Shown here piece after piece: positions 47,721 to 56,084 of a stretch of DNA of 64,000 nt. Source of the DNA: Clostridium sp. D43t1_170807_H7 (GTDB lineage Bacteria; Bacillota; Clostridia; Clostridiales; Clostridiaceae); contig NZ_JADNLK010000003.1 of the NCBI RefSeq assembly GCF_015555905.1, positions 62,001 to 126,000 of the forward strand. Reading direction: 5' to 3'. A model generated the notes under the pieces. The model saw only the letters and a list, made by a program, of their open reading frames with translations, searched no databases and was not told the DNA's origin. How positions within the stretch are numbered: position 1 is the stretch's first letter; the number at the start of each line of letters is the position of its first letter. A program made the position numbers and the translations under genes.

Positions 47721-48387
47721 TTTTTTTCATTCTCCTTTCTATAAGAGATATAATTCTACCTAATGTAAATGTCATAATGAAGTAGAATCCTGCTGCTACT
47801 ATATATGGTTCTAATCCCCTATATGTTGAACCTACTACAACCTTTGATGCAAACATCAATTCATTAACACCAATTATTGAAGCCATTGATGATTCTTTGA
47901 TTATTGCAACAAACTCATTACCTATTGCAGGTAATATATTTTTAACAGCTTGAGGTATTACAATTAACATCATTGCTGTACTTCTTTTCATTCCTAAACT
48001 TCTTGCAGCTTCCATTTGTCCTTTGTCTACTGCTTCTATACCAGCTCTTACTATTTCTGATACATATGCTGCTGAATTTAATGCAATTGCTATTATTGCT
48101 GATGTAAATGGACTTAAATCTATTCCAAAGAACATCTTAGAACCAGCATACATAATTAAGATTTGTAATAGCATTGGTGTTCCTCTAATTATTTCAATAT
48201 AAACTACAGCTATTATTTTTAAAGGCTTAATCTTCCAAATATGAAAATTTGAGCTCTTCATAAAGAATAATAAAGAACCAAATAATGCCCCGAAAAGTAC
48301 TGTAATTAAAGAAATTAATAATGTATATTTAACACCTTCTAAATAATAAGGCATATATTGTGGCACGAAACTAAAATCAAAACCCAT
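47707..48387 (-). CDS. Polar amino acid ABC transporter, permease
   Basis: 226 aa. HEAAN-type permease with five membrane segments; EAA loop [20 protein letters not shown] and the family marker [17 protein letters not shown] homodimer should form the channel. RBS GAGGAGG. It is separated from the binding-protein gene by 276 nt holding a structured element, although the three genes clearly belong together. Confidence 0.94.
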   Translation of the reverse strand: MGFDFSFVPQYMPYYLEGVKYTLLISLITVLFGALFGSLLFFMKSSNFHIWKIKPLKIIAVVYIEIIRGTPMLLQILIMYAGSKMFFGIDLSPFTSAIIAIALNSAAYVSEIVRAGIEAVDKGQMEAARSLGMKRSTAMMLIVIPQAVKNILPAIGNEFVAIIKESSMASIIGVNELMFASKVVVGSTYRGLEPYIVAAGFYFIMTFTLGRIISLIERRMKKSDSR

Positions 48388-48420
48388 TTTTTATCCTCCT
48401 CTTTTCCTTATGTAAAATTT

Positions 48421-48600
48421 ACTATTTAACAGAGCTTGCCCCAAAGCTCTGCTATAACTAAATTTTATCTGATGGCTAGCCGCTGTAACACTCCCATCTT
48501 CTTCAAATTGGGAGATAACATCGGGCACGCCCCTAGATAACGAATTCTAACCTTCAGCTGGAGTTAAAACTCCACCTGAAGCTAAGAATTCCGTTTATAT
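48421..48600 (-). ncRNA. GC-rich structured element between binding-protein and permease genes
   Basis: Far richer in GC than its surroundings. On the minus strand it reads, in order: a long hairpin GAATTCTTAGCTTCAGG.. / ..CTGAAGGTTAGAATTC; a closed domain TTATCT ... AGATAA containing GGGC-GT-GCCC, CTCCCA ... TGGGAG and palindromic GGCTAGCC; then CAGAGCTT-TGGGGC-AAGCTCTG. Such order suggests a folded RNA or an interspersed repeat. In this position it may protect the binding-protein mRNA and cut read-through to the permease gene, giving more binding protein than channel. No known riboswitch class identified. Confidence 0.5.
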
Positions 48601-48663
48601 TTAAAGTTTACTCTTACATTTATAGCCCCAATTTTATAAAAGTAACTTTAATTGCAAATATTA

Positions 48664-49503
48664 TTATTCTACTATATTAGCAGTTGCTGCTAATTCATTA
48701 GCTTTTACAATATACTCGTCCATTTTTCCTGTTTCATTTAATTCTTTAATAACTTCATTTACTTTAGCTAATAACTCTTCATTTCCCTTAGCAATACCTA
48801 CTGCATTCCCACCAGATTCCTCTTCATATGTTGGTTGTCCAACTGCTAATTCTGGATTAGTTTTAACTGCCATTTCTGCAACTGGTTTTTCCATAACTAT
48901 TGCATCAACTTTCCCTGCTTTTAATTCTAATATTAAGTTATTAACATTGGCTAATAATTGTAAGTCAGCATTTGGAATTTCATCCTTAGCTATTTGTTCT
49001 TGAGTTGATCCTAATTGAGCTCCAACCTTTGCACCTTCTAAATCAGCAAATGTTTTATACTTATCTACATCTTCTGCTCTAACTAATATTCCATGTTGTG
49101 AGTTATAATAAATTTCTGAGAAATCTACTACTTTAGCTCTTTCTTCTGTAGGATTCATCCCTGATATTACTAAGTCTACCTTTCCTGCTGGTAATGCTGC
49201 TACTAATGCATCAAAATCCATCTCTTGAATTACTAATTCAACACCAAGTTCATTAGCAATTTCATTAGCTATATCTACATCAAATCCCCCAATAACATCT
49301 TTGCCATTTTCATCTATGTAATGAAATTCATATGGTGCGTAATCTGCACTCATTCCAACAACAACTTTTCCCTTTTCTTGAATTGTTTCTAATAAGTCTT
49401 TAGTTTCTTTTTTATTTCCTGATGCCCCACATCCAACTAACCCCATAGCCATAATTCCTAATACTGCACTTGCAACCACCTTTTTAATTAATCCTTTTTT
49501 CAT
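48664..49503 (-). CDS. Amino acid ABC transporter substrate-binding lipoprotein
   Basis: 279 aa. Lipoprotein signal with lipobox LVGC (Cys25). Then a type II binding fold (SBP_bac_3): VVGMSADYAPYEFHYIDENG, GFDVDIANEIANELGVEL, LVISGMNPTEERAKVVDFSE, GAQLGSTQE. The Asp/Arg set contacting the ligand alpha-amino and carboxyl groups (RAKVVDFS) is kept. Ligand is a polar amino acid; the side-chain specificity is not readable. First gene of the importer operon, with AAGGGGG as RBS. Confidence 0.94.
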   Translation of the reverse strand: MKKGLIKKVVASAVLGIMAMGLVGCGASGNKKETKDLLETIQEKGKVVVGMSADYAPYEFHYIDENGKDVIGGFDVDIANEIANELGVELVIQEMDFDALVAALPAGKVDLVISGMNPTEERAKVVDFSEIYYNSQHGILVRAEDVDKYKTFADLEGAKVGAQLGSTQEQIAKDEIPNADLQLLANVNNLILELKAGKVDAIVMEKPVAEMAVKTNPELAVGQPTYEEESGGNAVGIAKGNEELLAKVNEVIKELNETGKMDEYIVKANELAATANIVE

Positions 49504-49556
49504 ATTTAAATCCCCCTTAATTATTCTATGTAAAACTTTTCCTAAACCACGGTATA

Positions 49557-49586
49557 ATTATACATTATAAAATTATATTTATGCAA
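49557..49586 (-). promoter_or_regulatory. Probable promoter of the amino acid importer operon with ARG-box-like motifs
   Basis: Minus strand TTGCAT (49581-49586) and TATAAT (49557-49562), 18 nt apart, about 50 nt before the start codon. TATGCATAAAAA-like words recur at 49578-49586, 49600-49613, 49617-49630 and 49671-49684, somewhat like ArgR boxes. The rest of the 333-nt divergent gap (49504-49836) shows nothing else. Confidence 0.4.
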
Positions 49587-49836
49587 TAGTTTTTTTATAT
49601 TTATGCATAAAAATTATATTTTTATGAATATTTTACGTATTTTGCGATTTTTATAAAACAAATATGTATATTTTTTATGCATACATTCTCGTTTTATTCA
49701 GCCTTTTTTGTATAAATATTATTCTCATAGTACTTGCTATAAATTCTTTAGAAATTATTTATTTTATTTTGTCCATTTTTTAGTACATACTGAATAAAAT
49801 ATTATGAACAAGTTATATTTATTTAGGAGTGATTTA

Positions 49837-50919
49837 ATGTCTACACTAAAAGAAAGGCATCTATTCCCAGGTGGAAATACTTCAAAAGGATTCTATTCTT
49901 TTTATAGATATGTACTTCCACAAGATGATGCTAGACGAATTCTTTGTATAAAAGGCGGTCCTGGAACAGGTAAATCTCAATTAATGAAAAAGGTTGGTGC
50001 TCATTTTAATAAAAAAGGATATACAATCGAATATCATCACTGTTCTTCAGATCCAAATTCTTTAGATGGAGTTTTGGTAAAAGAATTAAACATAGCTTTA
50101 TTAGACGGTACTTCACCTCATATAGTAGATCCTATTAATCCTGGTGCTGTTGATGAAATACTTAATATGGGTGATGCTCTGGATATGGATATGCTAGCTA
50201 AAAATAAAAAAGAAATAATATCTTTAAATAAAGAAATAGGTAAAAACTTTAAGAGAGCTTATAGATTTTTAGGCTCAGCTAAATGTATTCACGATGATTG
50301 GAGTAGCTTAAATTATGAATCTTTAGATTCTAATAAAATTTATAATTTGATTGAGAATTTAAAGAATAATATTTTTAAAACTGACAAATTTGGATATGGT
50401 AATGAACGTCATTTATTTGCAACTGCAATTACTCCTGATGGAATCATTACTTATGCTGACTCTTTGAGTACTGATTTTAAGACGAAATATATATTGACTG
50501 GTGGACCTGGATTTGGTAAGACTGATATTTTAAAATTTATAGGTAGTTGCGCTCAAAAGAAAGGTTATTTTATTGAATATATGCATGATCCATTTGTTCC
50601 CGAACGTATTGAGCATATATTTATTCCCGAAATTTCTACATGTATTATAACTAATAATGAAATTAATCAAGCTAACTATACTGGAATAGAGTATAACTTG
50701 TTTGATTATACTAAATCAAATTTATCTTCATCAAAAAATGATGATATAAAGTATGATAGCGATTTATTCTATGATTTGATTAATAAGAGTATTTCTTTAA
50801 TTCATAATGCTCATCTTTTACATGATGAATTGGAAGCATATTATATTAAAGCTATGGACTTCTCTGTAGCCGATAACATCTACGAAAAAGTCATTAAGAA
50901 GCTAGAAAAATACGAGTAA
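49837..50919 (+). CDS. Two-P-loop ATPase of unknown role (PRK06851-like)
   Basis: 360 aa from the ATG at 49837, 5 nt after AGGAGTG; an in-frame ATG eleven codons upstream has no RBS. Two P-loop halves: IKGGPGTGKSQLMKKV near residue 45 and LTGGPGFGKTDILKF near 225, each followed by a strand (EYHHCSSDPNSLDG; EYMHDPFVPERIEH) and matching halves. This internal duplication is typical of a conserved Firmicute protein family linked by some to spores or to nucleotide-binding housekeeping. No reaction known. Monocistronic. Confidence 0.8.
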   Translation: MSTLKERHLFPGGNTSKGFYSFYRYVLPQDDARRILCIKGGPGTGKSQLMKKVGAHFNKKGYTIEYHHCSSDPNSLDGVLVKELNIALLDGTSPHIVDPINPGAVDEILNMGDALDMDMLAKNKKEIISLNKEIGKNFKRAYRFLGSAKCIHDDWSSLNYESLDSNKIYNLIENLKNNIFKTDKFGYGNERHLFATAITPDGIITYADSLSTDFKTKYILTGGPGFGKTDILKFIGSCAQKKGYFIEYMHDPFVPERIEHIFIPEISTCIITNNEINQANYTGIEYNLFDYTKSNLSSSKNDDIKYDSDLFYDLINKSISLIHNAHLLHDELEAYYIKAMDFSVADNIYEKVIKKLEKYE

Positions 50920-50952
50920 TATTGTACACTAAAGCATTTGTGCCGTGATGCC

Positions 50953-51040
50953 GAAAATTAATGATATAACCTCCATTAAGTCATATAATTTCGCTAAGAA
51001 TTTATATAATACTTCCTTCCGGTAATATCATTAATTTTTC
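50953..51040. other. Long imperfect hairpin between convergent genes
   Basis: GAAAATTAATGATATAACC (50953-50971) pairs with 51021-51040 with one bulge and one mismatch. The enclosed ~50 nt can partly continue the stem. The 338-nt gap 50920-51257 otherwise holds the terminator at 51093. It may be a terminator for the ATPase gene or a small inverted-repeat element. Confidence 0.5.
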
Positions 51041-51092
51041 TCTATCACTAGCTTTAAAGCTTAAGTATACAATTTCACATACTCCAATCTAA

Positions 51093-51140
51093 AAAGTTAA
51101 CGACTTCTCATATGATCCCCTAGAAGAAGTCGTTAATTTT
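51093..51140. terminator. Bidirectional terminator between ATPase and Fe-S protein genes
   Basis: TTAACGACTTCT (51097-51108) pairs with AGAAGTCGTTAA (51125-51136), extended by A/T pairs on the outside. Confidence 0.75.
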
Positions 51141-51257
51141 CAAGTGCGAATATTAATGAAAGCAGTGAATCATAAATTCTAGGCAAAAATTTTACCATTA
51201 TCAGAAAAATACTATTTTATATTTCAATCTCGTAGTGCTCACAATTTAGTTATATTA

Positions 51258-52532
51258 TTACTTGGTATCCAATAACTTATCTAAATATATAGACTTCATC
51301 TGTTCACTGGCCATTGCTTTTTTTACTGGTGAAAGTTTTAATATTGATGATAATATTGCTGCCATGGCTCTATGACTTGCTAGTGCTCTATTATCAAAAA
51401 TAAGGTTAGATAACTGACCTTTTTCTATGGCCATAAGTACAACTCTGTGAACTGAAGTTGCTGGAGTTATTATTCTTTTTCCTCTTGATTTTAACATTAG
51501 GCTATTATTAAAACAATTTCTTACACATACTCCACAACCTAAACATAAATCTTTATCAACTTCCGCTACTGTTTTCTCCATTGGTGTACCTTTATTTATA
51601 ACTACATTTTTAATAGCTCCAACAGGACATTTCCTAATGCATTTTCCACAGTTAACACAAGTATCTTTATTTACTTCTGCAATAAAATTAGTAGTTTCAA
51701 CTGGATGAATTACTCCAAATTTCTTAGCTGCAAGCATTGCTTCACAACAACATCCACAGCAATTACAAATGAAGTTTACTCCCTTTCTAACATTTTCACC
51801 ACATTGTACTAAATTACTTTCATAAGCTAAATCTAAAAGATCTAAACATTCTGAAGCATCTACTTTTCTTGCATGACCATGCTTAATTAATGATGAAGCT
51901 GTAGTATTAAATGTCATACATATATCCATTGGTGAATCACAGGCCTTACCCATATGATGCATTTTATGTCTACAGTAACACATACTAATTCCTATATCAC
52001 TTGCAGTCTTTATTATATGAGAAGCCCTTTCATAATCTAAAACTTCTACTGAATTATCATTTGTAAGAACTTTTTCTTGAACATAAACTCTACCTAATTT
52101 AGTTTCTGCACTATAAAATAGGTCTTTAATAAAATCTTCTTCTACGTTTAAATATTGATAATATAATTCTGCTAATAGTTTTTGATCTACATCTCCTCTC
52201 GTTCTCATCATACTAAACTCTAAGAATCCAGCCATTGGAGGTGGTAGCATAAATGTTCTTTTTCCGTCATGCTCAATATCTAGTAGGATTGCTCTACTTG
52301 CAAGTTTATCTAAAATCTTTTCTGCTTCTATAGGTTTCATTCCCCATATTTTCGCTGCTTTTTCTATACTAAATGCCTTTATTGGTAACTGTGCAACTAA
52401 CTCAGCTTCCTTTTCATCGAATAGTACTTCTAATATTTTATAAAGTGTATCTGATGCTGGTGCCCCTTGCGGAAATCTATTTAATCTTTCTTCTAAGCTT
52501 TTGTATGCTGATTTTCCAACTATATGTGACAT
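51258..52532 (-). CDS. 4Fe-4S dicluster protein with N-terminal winged-helix-like region
   Basis: 424 aa. The N-terminal ~110 residues look like a DNA-binding winged helix (FSIEKAAKIWGMKPIEAEKI, then a wing HDGKRTFMLPP). The middle has two Cys clusters, CYCRHKMHHMGKACDSPMDIC and CNCCGCCCEAM. Near 290-350 there are two 4Fe-4S ferredoxin motifs, CVNCGKCIRKCP and CLGCGVCVRNC. Conserved in anaerobes as a ferredoxin-type protein without defined role; electron transfer or redox sensing is likely. Single gene. Confidence 0.8.
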   Translation of the reverse strand: MSHIVGKSAYKSLEERLNRFPQGAPASDTLYKILEVLFDEKEAELVAQLPIKAFSIEKAAKIWGMKPIEAEKILDKLASRAILLDIEHDGKRTFMLPPPMAGFLEFSMMRTRGDVDQKLLAELYYQYLNVEEDFIKDLFYSAETKLGRVYVQEKVLTNDNSVEVLDYERASHIIKTASDIGISMCYCRHKMHHMGKACDSPMDICMTFNTTASSLIKHGHARKVDASECLDLLDLAYESNLVQCGENVRKGVNFICNCCGCCCEAMLAAKKFGVIHPVETTNFIAEVNKDTCVNCGKCIRKCPVGAIKNVVINKGTPMEKTVAEVDKDLCLGCGVCVRNCFNNSLMLKSRGKRIITPATSVHRVVLMAIEKGQLSNLIFDNRALASHRAMAAILSSILKLSPVKKAMASEQMKSIYLDKLLDTK

Positions 52533-52659
52533 TATTAATATCCTCCATTCACAATCATATAGTTAATTTTACTATCACATACAATTATTTTCTATTTTAA
52601 AAATTTTTATACACCCCTCAAGGGTCATAGCTATCAAAAGAAACCATGTTTTTTATCTA

Positions 52660-53463
52660 CTAATCTAAATTTAATTTTTTATTTAAGATATAATTTGAAA
52701 TTATAAAGTATGCTATAGAAAATAGTATACTTATACCTAACATTACTCCCATAAATATACTCACTGCAGTAATTTCAGAATTATTCATAGTGCCTGTTAA
52801 ATCTAGTCCTAGCATTAATGGAAGTTGAACCATTGACGCTATTATATTAGTTGCAATATTTAATACTATAAATGCTCCAAATGAAGCTAATATTTTTTGT
52901 TTTTGAAATAAACTTCCTATAGATAGTGATGCATATATCATTAGTATTGAAAATACTACATTTATAATCATCATTAATATTATTTCTAATATTATTAAGA
53001 ATCCCTGAGTTCCAGCTATTTTATTTACATCATTAAAGAACACTGGAATTGTAGTAATTATTTTTGTAAATAATCCTTTTTGATAAGCTAAAATTATAAT
53101 TGAAATAACTGAAATAACTATGCTTGCTATTGACCAAACTAATGCTACTACAAGCTTACTTAATATATTTTCCCATGGTTTAACAGGTATTGTATTCATT
53201 AAGTAGCCTTCATCACATAATAAATTAGTACGATATCTTTGAATTATTATAAATACTGTAACTACAAATATAGCAACCATTATTCCAACATAAATTAATA
53301 TTGCAAGTATTTGTGGTATATTGCCTAAGATTGTATCACTATTATATAAAAAATCTCCCATGAATATCTTGTTTATAAAAGCAAATATTATTAGTGCTCC
53401 ATACAATGGAATTAATAATCTTCCTGTGGCCTTGAATTCATATTTTATCAATTTTCCTAACAT
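52660..53463 (-). CDS. ABC transporter permease of a YtrA-type operon
   Basis: 267 aa with six membrane segments, ABC-2 style, and no extracellular domain of size. It overlaps the ATPase gene by 7 nt and is last in a GntR-ATPase-permease operon. Related systems respond to cell-wall antibiotics or envelope stress; substrate not known. The N-terminal LGKLIKYEFKATGRLLIPLY is the usual amphipathic start of this permease group. Confidence 0.88.
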   Translation of the reverse strand: MLGKLIKYEFKATGRLLIPLYGALIIFAFINKIFMGDFLYNSDTILGNIPQILAILIYVGIMVAIFVVTVFIIIQRYRTNLLCDEGYLMNTIPVKPWENILSKLVVALVWSIASIVISVISIIILAYQKGLFTKIITTIPVFFNDVNKIAGTQGFLIILEIILMMIINVVFSILMIYASLSIGSLFQKQKILASFGAFIVLNIATNIIASMVQLPLMLGLDLTGTMNNSEITAVSIFMGVMLGISILFSIAYFIISNYILNKKLNLD

Positions 53464-54158
53464 CTAAATACCTCCCTAAATAACACATCAACACTTTTTT
53501 CTTCTTCATCTCTAATTTCATCAACACTCTTAGACAAGTGTACATTTCCATTCGATATAAATATTACATCATCTAATATCTTTTCTATATCTGAAATAAG
53601 GTGAGTTGAAATTACAATTGTAGAATTTTCATTATAGTTTTTTATAATTGTATTTAGTATATAGTCTCTAGCTGCTGGATCTACCCCTGCTATAGGTTCA
53701 TCTAATAAATATAAATCTGCTTCTCTGCTCATTACTAATATTAATTGTACTTTTTCTTTTGTTCCTTTAGACATAGTTTTAAGCTTATCATTTGCATTAA
53801 TATTTAATTTCTTTAACATATCATAAGCTCTTTCTGAATTAAAGTTTTCATAAAAGTCTGAAAAAAAGTCAATTATATCGCATACCTTCATCCAATCATT
53901 TAAGTAAGTTCTTTCAGGTAAATATGATACTATCTTTTTTGTTTCAGTCCCTGGCTTCATACCACAAATTAAAATTTCTCCACTTGTTGGAGTTAAAAGA
54001 CCATTTGCCAACTTTATTAATGTACTCTTTCCACTTCCATTCGGTCCAAGTAAACCTACTATACGGCCCCTATTTATAGTTAGGTCTATTCCATTTAAAG
54101 CAGTTTTTCTACCATAATTTTTAACTAACCCCTTGCATTCCAATACTGAATTACCCAT
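53457..54158 (-). CDS. ABC transporter ATP-binding protein of a YtrA-type operon
   Basis: 233 aa. Walker A GPNGSGKST, signature MSKGTKEKVQLILVM (variant of LSGGQ, common in ABC-2 exporters of this group), Walker B LYLLDEPIAGVDP and switch STHLIS. Starts with TAATG overlap on the GntR gene and ends in a 7-nt overlap with the permease gene, so all three are coupled. Confidence 0.93.
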   Translation of the reverse strand: MGNSVLECKGLVKNYGRKTALNGIDLTINRGRIVGLLGPNGSGKSTLIKLANGLLTPTSGEILICGMKPGTETKKIVSYLPERTYLNDWMKVCDIIDFFSDFYENFNSERAYDMLKKLNINANDKLKTMSKGTKEKVQLILVMSREADLYLLDEPIAGVDPAARDYILNTIIKNYNENSTIVISTHLISDIEKILDDVIFISNGNVHLSKSVDEIRDEEEKSVDVLFREVFRC

Positions 54159-54526
54159 TATTCCATCTCCTTTATAACCTCTTTTAATGTAGTTAATAAT
54201 CTATTTTTATCAAATCCTATCTTTTGCATTTTTTCTAAAAATTCTTTGATTTCATCCTTTGCTAAGGTTGTTTGCGTGTCTTTAATAATATTGCAATCCT
54301 GCGTTATAAATCTTCCACTTGTTCTTACACTATAAACTAACCCTCTCCTTTCTAATTCTGCTAAAGCCTTTTGCATGGTATTAGGATTCACTGTTGCTTC
54401 ACTTGCTAAATCCCTTACTGATGGAAGCTTTTCACCTATTTTATACTCACCTGATACTATTTTTAATGTTATCTGCTCCACTAGCTGAGTATAAATAGGC
54501 CTGCTATCTTTGAATTCCCATGTCAT
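54158..54526 (-). CDS. GntR-family repressor, YtrA subfamily
   Basis: 122 aa. N-terminal winged helix: PIYTQLVEQITLKIVSGEYK, LPSVRDLASEATVNPNTMQKALAELERRGLVYSVRTSGRFI. The C-terminal ~45 residues are a short helical dimer domain, as in YtrA rather than FadR or HutC types. A perfect 13-bp palindrome over its own promoter is the likely binding site, giving autoregulation together with the ABC genes. RBS AAGGAG. Confidence 0.93.
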   Translation of the reverse strand: MTWEFKDSRPIYTQLVEQITLKIVSGEYKIGEKLPSVRDLASEATVNPNTMQKALAELERRGLVYSVRTSGRFITQDCNIIKDTQTTLAKDEIKEFLEKMQKIGFDKNRLLTTLKEVIKEME

Positions 54527-54546
54527 AGTCTCAACTCCTTATCTTG

Positions 54547-54601
54547 TATTATTGTATTACGTCCTTAATACAATAATATAATTTAAGTTTATATTTGTCA
54601 A
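54547..54601 (-). promoter_or_regulatory. Promoter and palindromic operator of the GntR/ABC operon
   Basis: Minus strand TTGACA (54596-54601), 17 nt, TATTAT (54573-54578). TATTATTGTATTA (54547-54559) and TAATACAATAATA (54566-54578) form a perfect 13-bp inverted repeat with a 6-nt spacer, covering the -10 box and start site. This is ideal for repression by the GntR-type product. Confidence 0.85.
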
Positions 54602-54713
54602 CCATATTTTGGGTATTAAGTTGTTTTTTATATATATTTCTTATGCACTATTTATTAATATTAGATTAATTTTTAATATTTCAGCCGCTATTCTATAATC
54701 ATTTCTAATAATA

Positions 54714-54766
54714 AAAAAAGCCTTCCCTGGGGTTAATCCAAATATTGGATTAACCCCGGAGGAAGA
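54714..54766 (-). terminator. GC-rich terminator of the M20 hydrolase gene
   Basis: The arm CTTCC-CTGGGGTTAATCCA (54722-54740) pairs with 54746-54765 with one bulge, followed on the minus strand by seven T (54714-54720). Core sequence shared with the hairpins at 46939 and 57994. Confidence 0.9.
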
Positions 54767-54781
54767 CCCTTTTATTTACAT

Positions 54782-55915
54782 TTATTTTCTTAAACTTTCA
54801 TTTCTCACTATTACATCATGACCTGTATAAGCCATTGCTAAAGCAGCTATTAATAATCTATCATGTGCTTTGCTTGTTGTTGTAGCATTTGCCATTTCAA
54901 CACTGTGACCTACCATTGGACAATCTGTTATTCCTATATATGGATGTATAGTTGGTGCAACATAGCTTACATTTCCTATATCACTTGAACCACCAGTTGA
55001 CTTAGCTTCTTTTATATCTGTAATACCTAACTCTCTTAAATTACTATTAAACATTTCTGATAATGTTTCATTAGTATTTAAATCATCATAAGGTAATTCA
55101 TATCTTTCCATCTCAAGTGTTGCTCCAGTCATTAAAGCTGCTCCTTCTGCAATCTTTTTAACCTTTTCTACAACCTCAGTCACTCTTTCCTTAGTTGAAG
55201 CTCTAAAATAGAAATCTGCAATTGCTTCATCTGGAACTATATTAGCTGCAACTCCACCTTTAGTTATTATTCCATGCATTCTTACATCTGGTGTTACATG
55301 TTGACGAAGTGCATCTATTCCATTAAATAATTGAATAACGCTGTTTAATGCATTTATTCCCTTTTCTGGACATGATGCCGCATGAGCTGTTTTCCCTTTA
55401 TATATAAATCTTATTGGATATAAGGCACTGCTTGATCCACTTGCTCTAGTTTCTCCATCTGGATGAACTATCATTGCTGCATCTAATTCATCAAATACAC
55501 CTGCTTCTGCTAATATAACTTTTCCTCCATTAGTTTCTTCTGCTGGAGTTCCATATACTATAACTTTTCCGCCAATTTCGTGTAATACCTTACTTAAAAC
55601 TACACCTGCACCTGCAGACATAACCCCTATCATATTGTGTCCACATCCATGACCTATTTTAGGCAATGCATCATATTCACATAAATACCCTATAGTCATC
55701 CCTGGTTTTCCACTATCAAAAGTTGCTTTAAATGCAGTAGCCATATCTGCTATTGGAGCTTCTATTTTAAAATCATGATCTTTTAAGAATGTAGTTAATG
55801 CTTCAACAGCCTTATATTCTTCATTTCCTAACTCTGGATTATTATATATGTAATCACTTATTTCAGCTAATCTTTCCTTAATTAATTGACCTTCGTTATA
55901 TATTCTAGCCTTCAT
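54782..55915 (-). CDS. M20-family amidohydrolase (ACY1L2/PM20D2-like)
   Basis: 377 aa from the ATG at 55915, preceded by GGGAGG; the ATG six codons upstream abuts that RBS and is rejected. Metal and catalytic motifs: GYLCEYDALPKIGHGCGHNM, YGTPAEETNGGKVIL (Glu pair), AAMIVHPDGET and PTIHPYIGITDCPMVGHS near the C-terminus, with the dimer lid ~180-290. Relatives split N-acyl or beta-alanyl dipeptides, in animals beta-alanyl-lysine and -ornithine. Downstream of a lysine-riboswitch-controlled permease with no terminator between, it may release lysine from an imported conjugate. Confidence 0.88.
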   Translation of the reverse strand: MKARIYNEGQLIKERLAEISDYIYNNPELGNEEYKAVEALTTFLKDHDFKIEAPIADMATAFKATFDSGKPGMTIGYLCEYDALPKIGHGCGHNMIGVMSAGAGVVLSKVLHEIGGKVIVYGTPAEETNGGKVILAEAGVFDELDAAMIVHPDGETRASGSSSALYPIRFIYKGKTAHAASCPEKGINALNSVIQLFNGIDALRQHVTPDVRMHGIITKGGVAANIVPDEAIADFYFRASTKERVTEVVEKVKKIAEGAALMTGATLEMERYELPYDDLNTNETLSEMFNSNLRELGITDIKEAKSTGGSSDIGNVSYVAPTIHPYIGITDCPMVGHSVEMANATTTSKAHDRLLIAALAMAYTGHDVIVRNESLRK

Positions 55916-56084
55916 TTCTTCTTCCTCCCACATAATCTAAATTGCAAATCAACTTAAATTTACACTTATATAAAAATATACTCTCTATCTATCATAGAAA
56001 ATCCTTATCACCAACAATCTTCTATAACAGATATTGAGCATATTTTAAACTATATATTTATTTATTATACTTAATTTTTAAATC

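Noticed and set aside
48481-48540. SAM-type riboswitch
   Set aside because: The minus strand contains GCCCGATG, which recalls the SAM-I core, but the flanking conserved parts (GAGGTGGAGGGA, GGCAACC) are missing and the position inside an operon after the first gene is wrong.
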